Below, piece after piece: positions 25,953 to 33,933 of a stretch of DNA of 64,000 bases (positions are counted from its first letter, which is position 1; each line of letters begins with the position of its first letter). This DNA comes from Paludibacteraceae bacterium (lineage in GTDB: Bacteria > Bacteroidota > Bacteroidia > Bacteroidales > Paludibacteraceae). The notes beneath the pieces are model-generated. The model was not told the DNA's origin. It was given only the letters and a program-made list of their open reading frames with translations, and did not search any database. The stretch spans positions 1-64,000 of the forward strand of contig JAKSNG010000002.1 of the NCBI GenBank assembly GCA_024400125.1. The letters run 5' to 3'. Position numbers and translations under genes: made by a program.

Positions 25953-26363
25953 CTAAAAGATGTTTTCATCGAGTTGCGGTTGCGGTTCAGCGGGCGTTTC
26001 TTCCTCTTTACCGAGGTTGCGGTATTCGTCAGGACGATATACAATCTGCACGTTCTCGGCAATGATTTCTGTTTTGCGGCGGACTTGTCCGTCCTTTTCC
26101 CATGTGCGTGTTTGGAGTTTTCCCTCCACGTACAGTTTCATGCCTTTACGTACAAATTTCTCTGCCCATTCGGCGAGATTGCGCCATAAAACGATAGGGT
26201 GCCACTCGGTGCGGTCTGGCACTTGGTTGCCATTTTGCATCGTGTAACCACGCTCGGTGGTAGCTAGATTGAAATTAGCGATGGCAACGCCACGATCCAA
26301 ATAACGAACTTCAGGGTCACTACCGACGTTTCCAACTAAGATAACTTTGTTTACACTGCTCAT
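25953..26363 (-). CDS. ssb: Single-stranded DNA-binding protein
   Basis: 136 aa with an OB fold: NKVILVGNVGSDPEVRYL at the start, TEWHPIVLWRNLAEWA, KGMKLYVEGKLQTRTWEKDG, and an acidic tail ending DENIF, the tip that recruits partner proteins. The start is set at 26363 (MSSVNKV), because the in-frame extension to 26492 would run through the promoter elements. Transcription comes from the leftward half of the divergent promoter at 26391-26438. Confidence 0.95.
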   Translation of the reverse strand: MSSVNKVILVGNVGSDPEVRYLDRGVAIANFNLATTERGYTMQNGNQVPDRTEWHPIVLWRNLAEWAEKFVRKGMKLYVEGKLQTRTWEKDGQVRRKTEIIAENVQIVYRPDEYRNLGKEEETPAEPQPQLDENIF

Positions 26364-26390
26364 AATAGTAAGATTTATATAAAAATCGTG

Positions 26391-26438
26391 CAAAAGTACA
26401 AAATTATTTGCATATATCAAAATTTTGTTGTAATTTTG
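26391..26438. promoter_or_regulatory. Compact divergent promoter pair (ssb leftward, exonuclease-like gene rightward)
   Basis: The core is TTTG (26407-26410), CATATAT, CAAA (26418-26421). Rightward: TTTG, 20-nt spacer, -7 TAATTTTG (26431-26438). Leftward: TTTG on the minus strand (CAAA 26418-26421), 19-nt spacer, -7 TACTTTTG (complement of 26391-26398). The two promoters interpenetrate. Confidence 0.85.
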
Positions 26439-26483
26439 CAGCGTTTTTGAAAAAAATATTTTATAAACAATAATTTTACCACA

Positions 26484-27536
26484 ATGAAACACAACTATTT
26501 TTTGTTAGCGTTGGCACTGATGTTATCGGTGAACGCATCTGCACAAAGCGAGAAAATGATTCGCTGCATCGGGTTCTATAACCTTGAGAACTTGTTTGAC
26601 ACTATTCATGATGAAGGAAAGAACGACTATGAGTATTTGCCTGATGGCGGAATGCACTGGACGGGACTCAAGTATGAGCACAAAGTGAAGAATATGGCAT
26701 ACGCATTGTCACAGATTGGAACGGATGAAGATCCTCGTGGCGCTGCATGTATTGGTGTTTGTGAGGTAGAGAACTTCGGCTGCTTGCAGGCTGTAGCGGA
26801 GAAAATGAAAGATTATGGTCGCAATATGGTGCCAGTTCTATTAGAAGGTCCAGACCGTCGTGGTGTGGATTGCGGCTTCTTGTATAATCCAGAGTTATTC
26901 AAGATGGTAAGTGCTAAAGGTCATGAGCTGAAGGCTCACTATGCTGATGGTGGTTTAGTAAAGTCTCGTTTGCAACTGGAGATAGATGGTTATTTGTTGG
27001 GCGGCAAACCAGAGAAGATTCATATCATTGTTAATCACTGGCCAAGTCGTTATGGTGGAGAACTTCGTTCGCGTGCCACTCGTGACTCCGCAGCTATGCT
27101 GACAAAGTCGATTATTGACAGTATCTATCTGAAAGAGCCTCGTGCAAAGATTGTGATTATGGGTGACTTGAACGACGATCCATACAACCACAGTTGTGCA
27201 GAAGTGCTGCAAGCACGTAAGACTCGTGAAGAGGTTGCAGAGCAAGGTCTGTTCAATACCTTATGGCAAAAACTGGATCGTGGAATCGGTTCGTTGGCTT
27301 ATAATGGTAGTTGGAACTTGTTTGACCAAATCATCATTTCTGAGCCTATGATGAATGAGAAATTAGAGTCAGGAAAGTGGGTATATTGGAAATCACAGAT
27401 TTTCAACAAACCATTCTTGACCGTTCAAGAGGGCAAGGATAAAGGCACTCCACTTCGTACTCACAAAGGTGGTGTATGGCAAGATGGTTATGGAGACCAC
27501 TATCCAACAATGATTTATTTGATTAAGGAGAAATAA
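26484..27536 (+). CDS. Exported endonuclease/exonuclease/phosphatase-family protein
   Basis: 350 aa. Residues 1-20 are a signal peptide ending ASAQ. The EEP fold is shown by FYNLENLFDT (metal-binding N and E), GVCEVEN, NHWPSRYGG and MGDLNDDP. Members cleave phosphodiesters or phosphoester bonds; the substrate is unknown, and export suggests scavenging of nucleic acid or phosphate. It is the first gene of the rightward operon from the divergent promoter. Its stop overlaps the next start (TAATG). Confidence 0.85.
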   Translation: MKHNYFLLALALMLSVNASAQSEKMIRCIGFYNLENLFDTIHDEGKNDYEYLPDGGMHWTGLKYEHKVKNMAYALSQIGTDEDPRGAACIGVCEVENFGCLQAVAEKMKDYGRNMVPVLLEGPDRRGVDCGFLYNPELFKMVSAKGHELKAHYADGGLVKSRLQLEIDGYLLGGKPEKIHIIVNHWPSRYGGELRSRATRDSAAMLTKSIIDSIYLKEPRAKIVIMGDLNDDPYNHSCAEVLQARKTREEVAEQGLFNTLWQKLDRGIGSLAYNGSWNLFDQIIISEPMMNEKLESGKWVYWKSQIFNKPFLTVQEGKDKGTPLRTHKGGVWQDGYGDHYPTMIYLIKEK

Positions 27537-27841
27537 TGGATTCATTACATCGTCAGTCAGAGCCCATACGGATGCGTAATTATGGGCGAATTATACAAGA
27601 TATGATTGAGTATTGTTGCACGCTGAATAACGAGCGTGAGCAACGGTCTCTTATTTTGTACATTGCGCGGTGTATGCGCCAAAAGAATTTAATTTGGAAT
27701 AAGGATCAGGAGTCCAATTGGGGGCGTATTAAGAAAGACTTAGTGACGTTATCAAAAGGACGCTTGAGTTGTGATTTTGCGGAGTTTGAGTCTTTGCAGA
27801 ATCAACCGATTCCGTTATCAGGAAAGAAAAAGAAGAGATAA
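27536..27841 (+). CDS. Short DUF4290-family protein
   Basis: 101 aa. RNYGRIIQDMIEYCCTLNNEREQ and the following helices resemble the start of DUF4290, a Bacteroidota family usually near 200 aa. The basic tail GKKKKR ends the protein early. There is no frameshift or stop inside a longer frame downstream, since prs begins 1 nt later, so it looks like a genuine short version. The function is unknown; tight coupling to prs suggests a housekeeping role. Confidence 0.65.
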   Translation: MDSLHRQSEPIRMRNYGRIIQDMIEYCCTLNNEREQRSLILYIARCMRQKNLIWNKDQESNWGRIKKDLVTLSKGRLSCDFAEFESLQNQPIPLSGKKKKR

Positions 27842-27842
27842 C

Positions 27843-28805
27843 ATGTTACAAGAAGCCAGTCAGTTTAAGGTCTTTGCCGGTAGTCAGGGTGGTGCAATTG
27901 CACAACGTATTTGTGAACACTTGGGTTGCCGCTTGGGTAAAGTGACTATTAGCCGTTTCTCGGACGGCGAGTTTGCAGCCGCATTTGATGACAGTGTACG
28001 AGGGCAGTCGGTTTATTTGGTTCAGTCCACTAATCCGAACAGTGATCATTTGATGGAATTGCTATTGATGATTGACGCAGCGAAGCGTGCGAGTGCATAC
28101 AAAGTAATAGCTGTGATACCCTATTTCGGCTGGGCGCGTCAAGATAGAAAAGATAAACCGCGTGTTTCCATCGGTGCCAAATTAGTGGCAAACATGTTGC
28201 AGGTAGCAGGTGCAGATCGTGTGATTACAGTAGATTTGCATGCTGATCAGATTCAAGGATTCTTTGATATACCTGTTGATCACTTATATGGTGCCAATGT
28301 ATTGGCTAACTATGTGGAGTCGCTCAAGTTGAAGAAACTGATTGTGGCTTCTCCGGATGTGGGTGGATCTAAACGTGCGGCGACGTTTGCTAAGAAGATG
28401 CATTTATTGACCGATAAAGAAGTGCCGATGGTTATTTGCTACAAGAATCGTCCAGACTTCAATAAGGTGAGTGAAATTCGCATTTTGGGTGATGTGTATG
28501 GCAAAGATGTGGTGATTGTAGATGATATGGTAGATACAGCAGGAACGTTATGCGCAGCTGCCAAGACGATGAAAGATGCTGGTGCAAAGTCTGTTCGTGC
28601 GGTAGTGAGCCATGGCATTATGTCGGGTGAAGCATGTCGGTTGATTGAAGAAAGCGAATTAGAAGAACTTGTCTTTACAGACACTATACTATTTGATACC
28701 AGTAGATGTTCTAAAGTTCGAACCGTATCTATGGCAGAGCCGATAGCAGGTACGATACAAGCTATTCAAGAACACAAGTCCATTTCTGAACTCAATATTA
28801 AGTAA
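27843..28805 (+). CDS. prs: Ribose-phosphate pyrophosphokinase
   Basis: 320 aa. It makes PRPP from ribose-5-phosphate and ATP for nucleotide, His and NAD synthesis. Motifs: FSDGEF, FGWARQDRKDKPR (flexible loop), VDLHADQIQGFFD, and the PRPP loop VVIVDDMVDTAGTL. The start is placed at 27843 (MLQEASQFKVFAG); an earlier in-frame ATG at 27771 lies inside the DUF4290 gene. Confidence 0.96.
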   Translation: MLQEASQFKVFAGSQGGAIAQRICEHLGCRLGKVTISRFSDGEFAAAFDDSVRGQSVYLVQSTNPNSDHLMELLLMIDAAKRASAYKVIAVIPYFGWARQDRKDKPRVSIGAKLVANMLQVAGADRVITVDLHADQIQGFFDIPVDHLYGANVLANYVESLKLKKLIVASPDVGGSKRAATFAKKMHLLTDKEVPMVICYKNRPDFNKVSEIRILGDVYGKDVVIVDDMVDTAGTLCAAAKTMKDAGAKSVRAVVSHGIMSGEACRLIEESELEELVFTDTILFDTSRCSKVRTVSMAEPIAGTIQAIQEHKSISELNIK

Positions 28806-28827
28806 AACGATGTGGCAAGTTCTTTCG

Positions 28828-29775
28828 ATGAAGCGGTTTCGTTTGTTACTTCCGTTTTTTGTGTTGATGATGGTGGGTTGTGCTAAGCAACCTGCAGCAG
28901 TTGAGCGTCCGTCTTTTTCGGGCGATTCTGCGTATGCTTACGTGGCACGACAGATGGCTTTTGGTCCGAGAGTTCCTAATTCGCAAGCGCATCTTGATTG
29001 TGCGGTATGGCTGATTCAGCAGTTGCGTAGTTGTAGTGCAGAGGTGGATTTGCAGAAGGGGACGGTGACCAATTATGCTGGTCGTGATCAGCAGGTTATG
29101 AATATCATTGCGCATTTCCCATCTCGTACAGCGAAGACACCCGCTCCCATATTACTGTGTGCACATTATGACACACGTCCGTGGTGTGATGAAGAGGAGT
29201 TGTATGAAGATAGGGCGTATAATGTGCCAGGTGCTAATGATGGTGCGAGTGGGGTAGGTGTACTTTTGGAAGTGGCACGTCAATTGAGTATGGATTCGAC
29301 ACATCAGTCTATTGATATTGTATTCTTCGATTGTGAAGATATGGGTACACCTCGTTCATACACAGGTATTCAACGAGAGAACACGTGGTGTCTGGGTTCA
29401 CAATTATTCGCGACGCATAATGTGACGAAGTATCGTTACGGTATTTTGTTGGATATGGTGGGTTCGCCAGATGCGATTTTCCCCCGTGAGTATTACTCCA
29501 TTCAGTATGCAGAGAACTATCAAGAACTGATTTGGCGTGCTGCGCGCAAGTTAGGATATAGTCGCTATTTTGTAGATAACACGGCTTATCCGATTATGGA
29601 TGATCATTATTATCTCAATTTGGTTGGAATCCCTTGTGTAGATATTATTCACTATGATGCGAAGACGGCAACGGGATTTGCGTCGTGGTGGCATACTCGT
29701 GAAGACGATATGCGCAATATCAGTACAGCTACGCTGCAGGCGGTGGGTGAAGTGGTGATGGAAGTAGTTAAGTAG
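28828..29775 (+). CDS. M28-family zinc peptidase, lipoprotein
   Basis: About 315 aa. A lipoprotein signal (MKRFRLLLPFFVLMMVGC) has its lipobox cysteine at residue 18, so the protein is anchored to a membrane on the periplasmic or surface side. The two-zinc M28 site is visible: HYDTR, GANDGASG, the FFDCEDMG pair and WWHTREDD. Glutaminyl-peptide cyclotransferases share this fold, and the W-H-T-x-x-D ending is compatible with either. A start six codons upstream (28810) is also open; the later ATG gives the better signal peptide. Confidence 0.82.
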   Translation: MKRFRLLLPFFVLMMVGCAKQPAAVERPSFSGDSAYAYVARQMAFGPRVPNSQAHLDCAVWLIQQLRSCSAEVDLQKGTVTNYAGRDQQVMNIIAHFPSRTAKTPAPILLCAHYDTRPWCDEEELYEDRAYNVPGANDGASGVGVLLEVARQLSMDSTHQSIDIVFFDCEDMGTPRSYTGIQRENTWCLGSQLFATHNVTKYRYGILLDMVGSPDAIFPREYYSIQYAENYQELIWRAARKLGYSRYFVDNTAYPIMDDHYYLNLVGIPCVDIIHYDAKTATGFASWWHTREDDMRNISTATLQAVGEVVMEVVK

Positions 29776-29808
29776 AAAGTCGAAAGTCAAAAGTAGAAAG
29801 TAGAAAGT
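29772..29808. repeat. AAAGTNR heptamer repeat just before sufC
   Basis: Five tandem units (AAAGTCG, AAAGTCA, AAAGTAG, AAAGTAG, AAAGTGA) fill the whole gap between the M28 peptidase stop and the sufC start. Confidence 0.85.
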
Positions 29809-29809
29809 G

Positions 29810-30556
29810 ATGATGAATCTTCTTGAAATATATGATTTGCATGCTTCGATAGCAGGGAAGGAGATATTGAAAGGTATTGACTTGACCATTCGTGCGGGCG
29901 AAGTACATGCGATAATGGGACCGAATGGTGCGGGTAAATCGACTTTGTCTGCCGTATTGACAGGCAATGAGCAATATGAGGTGACGAAAGGCACGGTATT
30001 GCTTAATGGCAAAGACTTGCTAAGTATGCCAGCAGAGGTTCGTGCGCGCGAGGGCGTGTTCCTTTCTTTTCAATATCCAGTAGAGATACCTGGTGTGTCG
30101 ATGGTGAATTTTATGCGTACGGCGGTGAATGAGAAACGTCAGTATGAAGGTAAAGAGCCGCTGTCGGCTACAGCATTTTTGAAGTTAATGCGCGAGAAAC
30201 GTGCATTGCTTGAGATGGCTGATAAACTCAATAACCGTTCGGTGAATGAGGGCTTCTCCGGTGGAGAAAAAAAGAAGAATGAGATATTTCAGATGGCTAT
30301 GTTAGAGCCGTGTTTGAGTATCTTGGACGAGACAGACTCGGGATTAGATATTGATGCGCTGCGTATTGTGGCAGATGGTGTTAATCGCTTAAAGACACCG
30401 CAGAACGCATCGATTGTGATTACGCATTATCAGCGATTGTTAGATTATATTGTGCCTGATTATGTGCATGTGCTGGCTGATGGTCGCATTGTCAAGACGG
30501 GAACAAAAGAGTTAGCATTGGAATTAGAAGAGACGGGTTACGTACAATTTGAATGA
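29810..30556 (+). CDS. sufC: Fe-S cluster assembly ATPase SufC
   Basis: 248 aa. Walker A is GPNGAGKST, the signature [10 protein letters not shown] and Walker [13 protein letters not shown]; the KKKNE variant and ETDSGLD are SufC-specific. It powers the SufBCD scaffold. Starts at 29810 and 29813 (ATG ATG) and a GTG at 29807 are all open. sufD overlaps its stop by 4 nt. No sufB is found upstream, where an M28 peptidase lies instead, or anywhere in this window. Confidence 0.93.
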   Translation: MMNLLEIYDLHASIAGKEILKGIDLTIRAGEVHAIMGPNGAGKSTLSAVLTGNEQYEVTKGTVLLNGKDLLSMPAEVRAREGVFLSFQYPVEIPGVSMVNFMRTAVNEKRQYEGKEPLSATAFLKLMREKRALLEMADKLNNRSVNEGFSGGEKKKNEIFQMAMLEPCLSILDETDSGLDIDALRIVADGVNRLKTPQNASIVITHYQRLLDYIVPDYVHVLADGRIVKTGTKELALELEETGYVQFE

Positions 30557-31188
30557 CAGCAGAAAAACACATAGCAGCAGGTCAGGTAGAAGAGTGGGTC
30601 TTGGTGGATGAACAGGATGTCGATTTGTATGTGCGTCAAGCGGCTAATTCTGTGTTACGAATCGTATTAGTGAATTTTCATTCAGCGACGAACGTATTAC
30701 ACATTGACCATACGGCATCGAATTGTCGTACGGAGGTTTATGCGTTGGCATTTTTGAAGGGCAAGGAACATGTAGAGACGAAGACATGCATGCACCACGA
30801 TGTGGGTGAGGGCGTGAGCGAACAGGTGGTTAAGTTTGTGTTGGATGATGAGGCAAAGGGCGCTTTTGTGGGTGAATTGAAGATTAAGAAAGATGCGCAG
30901 CGTGTGGAAGCGCAACAGACCAACCGCAATATTTTATTGTCTCGTACGGCGACGATGCGTACGCAACCGCAATTAGAGATTTATGCGGACGATGTAAAAG
31001 CTTCTCATGGTGCGACAACGGGACAGTTGGATGAGTCAGCATTGTTCTATATGCGTCAACGAGGTATATCACCAGAATCAGGACGCAGGATGTTACTTCA
31101 TGCGTTTATGAGTGATATTGTAGAGAAAGTGAGTGATGAACACCAGCGTCAGGTATTAGTGGATGCGATTGATGGTGTACTCGAGTAA
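30553..31188 (+). CDS. sufD: Short SufD-like protein (N-terminally reduced)
   Basis: 211 aa, against about 400-450 for usual SufD. The C-terminal half has the SufBD hallmark [23 protein letters not shown] and the helical end that contacts SufC; the long N-terminal region of typical SufD is missing. The ATGA overlap with sufC shows that this start is genuine, not a truncation artefact. The last 33 nt overlap the convergent prenyl synthase gene. It may be a minimal SufD adapted to a distant SufB. Confidence 0.82.
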   Translation: MTAEKHIAAGQVEEWVLVDEQDVDLYVRQAANSVLRIVLVNFHSATNVLHIDHTASNCRTEVYALAFLKGKEHVETKTCMHHDVGEGVSEQVVKFVLDDEAKGAFVGELKIKKDAQRVEAQQTNRNILLSRTATMRTQPQLEIYADDVKASHGATTGQLDESALFYMRQRGISPESGRRMLLHAFMSDIVEKVSDEHQRQVLVDAIDGVLE

Positions 31189-32139
31189 ATCCAGAAGACT
31201 TTGTTTTGTAGGATTATCGTGAAAGATAGAAAGCGCTTCGATGGCGCTTTTTTTATGCGTTTGCATTTGTGCGTACGTATAGCGTACTCCTTCGTAGCGT
31301 AGAACGAAGGACTTTATTTCTTGTTCTGCATCTATTCGATTGTCGCTATTGTGCAGGCTTTCGGCTAATTGTCGGATGTAGTCAGCTTCCTCTTTTGGAG
31401 CACGTTGGAGAGAGACGAGGATAGGAAGTGTGGCTTTACCATCTTGCAGATCGTTCATCGTTGGTTTACCCAATTCTTCGGCATCGGAGTAGTCGAGAAC
31501 ATCGTCTTTGAGTTGGAAACAAATTCCCAATTGGTGCCCAAATTCGCGTAGGGCAGAGACTTGCCGTTGACTTCCGCCGCTGGACTCAGCGCCGGCTTCG
31601 GTGCATGAAGCAAAGAGTTGAGCTGTTTTTTGGTCAATGATATGAAAATACTCTTCTTCTGAAATCCACATGGAGCGGTTGTGGTGTAATTGTACGAGTT
31701 CACCGCTGCTGAGTGATTCGCCTAATCGTGCAACGATATTGAGGATTGGAGTGTTTCGTATGTCTGTGATGCAGGCAATTACTTTAGCGAGCATGAAGTC
31801 ACCTACGAGAACGGCAATTTTGTTAGACCAATGTTTGTGCACGGCTTCCGCGCCATGTCGAATAGGGCTATTGTCCACTACGTCATCGTGAATGAGGCTG
31901 GCATTGTGTAAGGTCTCGAGCGCAACCGCCGTTTTGATGGACTTATCTGTGACGCCGTGACATAACTGCGCAGCGAGTAAGACCAATAGCGGTCGCATTT
32001 GTTTTCCTTGCTTGCTATAGACATAGCGCAACACCTCTTGCAGCAGCGGATTATCGCTCTGCATTGTTTCCGCGAGTGCTTTTTCGTAATCGTTGTAAGC
32101 ACTTTGGATGGGTTTTCGAATGTCCTCAATTGTGCGCAT
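31156..32139 (-). CDS. ispB: Trans-polyprenyl diphosphate synthase
   Basis: 327 aa. The first Asp-rich motif is DDVVD (85-89) and the second DDVLD (212-216); GKQMRP precedes them as usual. The enzyme condenses IPP onto an allylic primer, most likely to make the long menaquinone side chain (octaprenyl/heptaprenyl type). The chain length cannot be set from motifs alone. Its 3' end overlaps sufD tail to tail. It has its own promoter at 32156-32187. Confidence 0.88.
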   Translation of the reverse strand: MRTIEDIRKPIQSAYNDYEKALAETMQSDNPLLQEVLRYVYSKQGKQMRPLLVLLAAQLCHGVTDKSIKTAVALETLHNASLIHDDVVDNSPIRHGAEAVHKHWSNKIAVLVGDFMLAKVIACITDIRNTPILNIVARLGESLSSGELVQLHHNRSMWISEEEYFHIIDQKTAQLFASCTEAGAESSGGSQRQVSALREFGHQLGICFQLKDDVLDYSDAEELGKPTMNDLQDGKATLPILVSLQRAPKEEADYIRQLAESLHNSDNRIDAEQEIKSFVLRYEGVRYTYAQMQTHKKSAIEALSIFHDNPTKQSLLDLLEYTINRIH

Positions 32140-32155
32140 GTCTCAAAAAAACGTG

Positions 32156-32187
32156 CAAAGGTACTAATTTTTTTGCACATGTGCAAG
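32156..32187 (-). promoter_or_regulatory. Promoter of the prenyl synthase gene
   Basis: On the minus strand: CTTG (complement of 32184-32187), 20-nt spacer beginning CACATGTGCA, -7 TACCTTTG (complement of 32156-32163), just upstream of the ATG at 32139. Confidence 0.75.
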
Positions 32188-32282
32188 AGCCGAAACGATT
32201 ATTTTGAAAGTTTAACGTTTTTTAACGCACAATAAGAATATTTTTAACGTAGGAGAGTGTAGGTATTGCTCAATTATATGTA

Positions 32283-33500
32283 TTACTCAATTTGCAGGAC
32301 AAGTCCTTTGAGGTATTCTCCTTCTGGGTGGTAGATGTTGATAGGATGATCTGCGGGTTGGTGCAGTTGGTGCAGGATGCGGACTTTGCGTCCGGTTGCT
32401 GCGGCTGCGCTGAAGACTGCGAGGCGGAACATTTCTTTGTCAATGGCTTGCGAGCAAGAGAAAGTGAAAAGAATACCTCCTGGTCGAATTTGTTCGATTG
32501 CTTTTTGGTTGATGCGTTGGTAGCCGCGTAGGGCGTTTTTGATGGCATCGCGGTGTTTGGCAAAAGCGGGAGGGTCAAGAATGATGAGGTCGTATTTATT
32601 TTTGATGTCCGCCATAAACGCGAATGCTTCTTTGGCAAAAGCTTCGTGGTTGGAGTGGTTGGGGAAGTTGCGTGTCACATTTTCGCGCACGAGTTCGATG
32701 GCTTTTTCGCTAACATCGACAGAATGTACTATTTTTGCGCCTCCGCGGAGTGCGTAAACAGAGAATCCGCCCGTGTAGCAGAACATATTAAGGACTTCGC
32801 GCCCGTGTGCGTAGCGCTCTAAGAGTGCGCGATTCTCGCGTTGATCCACAAAGAAACCTGTTTTTTGTCCACGTAGCCAGTCAATACGAAATTCGAGTCC
32901 ATTCTCCTTGCTCCAGAACGTATCGTCGTTATGATCTTGTTGGATGAGGTAACCGACTTTGTCTTCGTTGGGAATATCGGCTTTGAAGGGTAGCGTGTCG
33001 TCCGATTTGTAATAGACATTGACCACTTCGGGTATTCCTTGAATGATGGCTTTGGCGACATCGTGTCGTGCGAAGTGCATTCCAACGGAGTGTGCTTGAA
33101 CGACAGCGGTGTTTGCGTAGATGTCGATGACTAATCCGGGGAGGTTGTCTCCTTCGCCGTGGACGAGTCGGTAGGTGTTGTTATTAGGGTTAAGCGCGGA
33201 AGTCAGTTTTAGGCTTTGGCGCAGTTGATAGGCAGAGTGAATGCGCTCGCGATAGAAATGTGCGGGTAATTCGTTGATGCCAAAAGCCAGCATACGAACG
33301 GTAATTGACCCTATTTGGTAATGTCCAACGCCGAGAGGGGTGTTCTTGCAATCGGTGACGAGTACGAGTTCGCCTTCTTGTGGTGATTCGTGCGGATAGT
33401 TTTTATCTAAGACGATGCGAGAAATAGCGCCAGAAAAGACCCAAGGGTGAAAACGTTTGAGTGATTCTTCTTTGTGCGGTTTGAGAATGATGGTTGTCAT
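32283..33500 (-). CDS. rlmI: RlmI-type 23S rRNA cytosine-C5 methyltransferase
   Basis: 405 aa. An N-terminal PUA-like domain (KRFHPWVFSGAI start) and EEHRE-type middle lead to a Rossmann methylase with VLNMFCYTGGFSVYA (SAM site), DLIILDPPAF and the catalytic-cysteine motif FSCSQ. It modifies C1962 in 23S rRNA in characterised members. It is monocistronic with its own promoter. Confidence 0.9.
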   Translation of the reverse strand: MTTIILKPHKEESLKRFHPWVFSGAISRIVLDKNYPHESPQEGELVLVTDCKNTPLGVGHYQIGSITVRMLAFGINELPAHFYRERIHSAYQLRQSLKLTSALNPNNNTYRLVHGEGDNLPGLVIDIYANTAVVQAHSVGMHFARHDVAKAIIQGIPEVVNVYYKSDDTLPFKADIPNEDKVGYLIQQDHNDDTFWSKENGLEFRIDWLRGQKTGFFVDQRENRALLERYAHGREVLNMFCYTGGFSVYALRGGAKIVHSVDVSEKAIELVRENVTRNFPNHSNHEAFAKEAFAFMADIKNKYDLIILDPPAFAKHRDAIKNALRGYQRINQKAIEQIRPGGILFTFSCSQAIDKEMFRLAVFSAAAATGRKVRILHQLHQPADHPINIYHPEGEYLKGLVLQIE

Positions 33501-33529
33501 TTTTGCTTATTTATTTGCGATTCAAAGCG

Positions 33530-33561
33530 CAAAGGTACAGTTTTTTTCTGATATGTGCAAA
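33530..33561 (-). promoter_or_regulatory. Promoter of rlmI
   Basis: On the minus strand: TTTG (complement of 33558-33561), 20-nt spacer beginning CACATATCA, -7 TACCTTTG (complement of 33530-33537). Confidence 0.8.
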
Positions 33562-33670
33562 TATGGGTGCGGAAAAATTTGCATAAACCGCATTTTTTTG
33601 CGATTTAAGAGGGGGTTGATTGAATTATCGAGGGGGTGTCGAAGAAAAAATGAACTTTTTTTCAAAAAAA

Positions 33671-33702
33671 TTTGGAAATTGTAATTTTTTTTTGTATCTT
33701 TG
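33671..33702 (+). promoter_or_regulatory. Promoter of the gyrA operon
   Basis: -33 TTTG (33671-33674), 20-nt spacer ending in nine Ts and G, -7 TATCTTTG (33695-33702). The start would be near 33709, giving an unusually long leader of about 225 nt. Confidence 0.75.
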
Positions 33703-33727
33703 CAGCGTTTTTTGGGGAGAGGGCATA

Positions 33728-33817
33728 AAAAGTCAAAAGTAGAAAGTCGAAAGTCAAAAGTCAAAAGTTGAAAATAGGGGTGAGGTAGGGGATGCTTAAC
33801 GTATGCTTAACGTATGC
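33728..33817. repeat. Heptamer and 11-nt repeats in the gyrA leader
   Basis: AAAGTNR units run from 33728 to 33776 (at least six), followed by ATGCTTAACGT twice plus ATGC (33792-33817), an exact 11-nt direct repeat. Confidence 0.85.
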
Positions 33818-33933
33818 TATTTTTTAAGGTGCAAAAATGGCGAAAAATGAGGGTCAATTTGAGGATGCAAAATTGAGGTTTTTTAGTGGGGGTATAAATG
33901 ATTCGAAAATAACAAAAAATATAAAATAAATAT

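Larger units (their letters stand above)
33501..33933. other. Intergenic region between rlmI and gyrA
   Basis: 433 bp with no ORF of coding character. It holds two separate divergent promoters (33530-33561 leftward, 33671-33702 rightward), a heptamer repeat (33728-33776) and an 11-nt direct repeat (33792-33817) in the long gyrA leader. Confidence 0.8.

Noticed and set aside
26364-26492. 43-residue N-terminal extension of ssb
   Set aside because: It runs through both -7 boxes of the divergent promoter; the OB fold begins at 26363.
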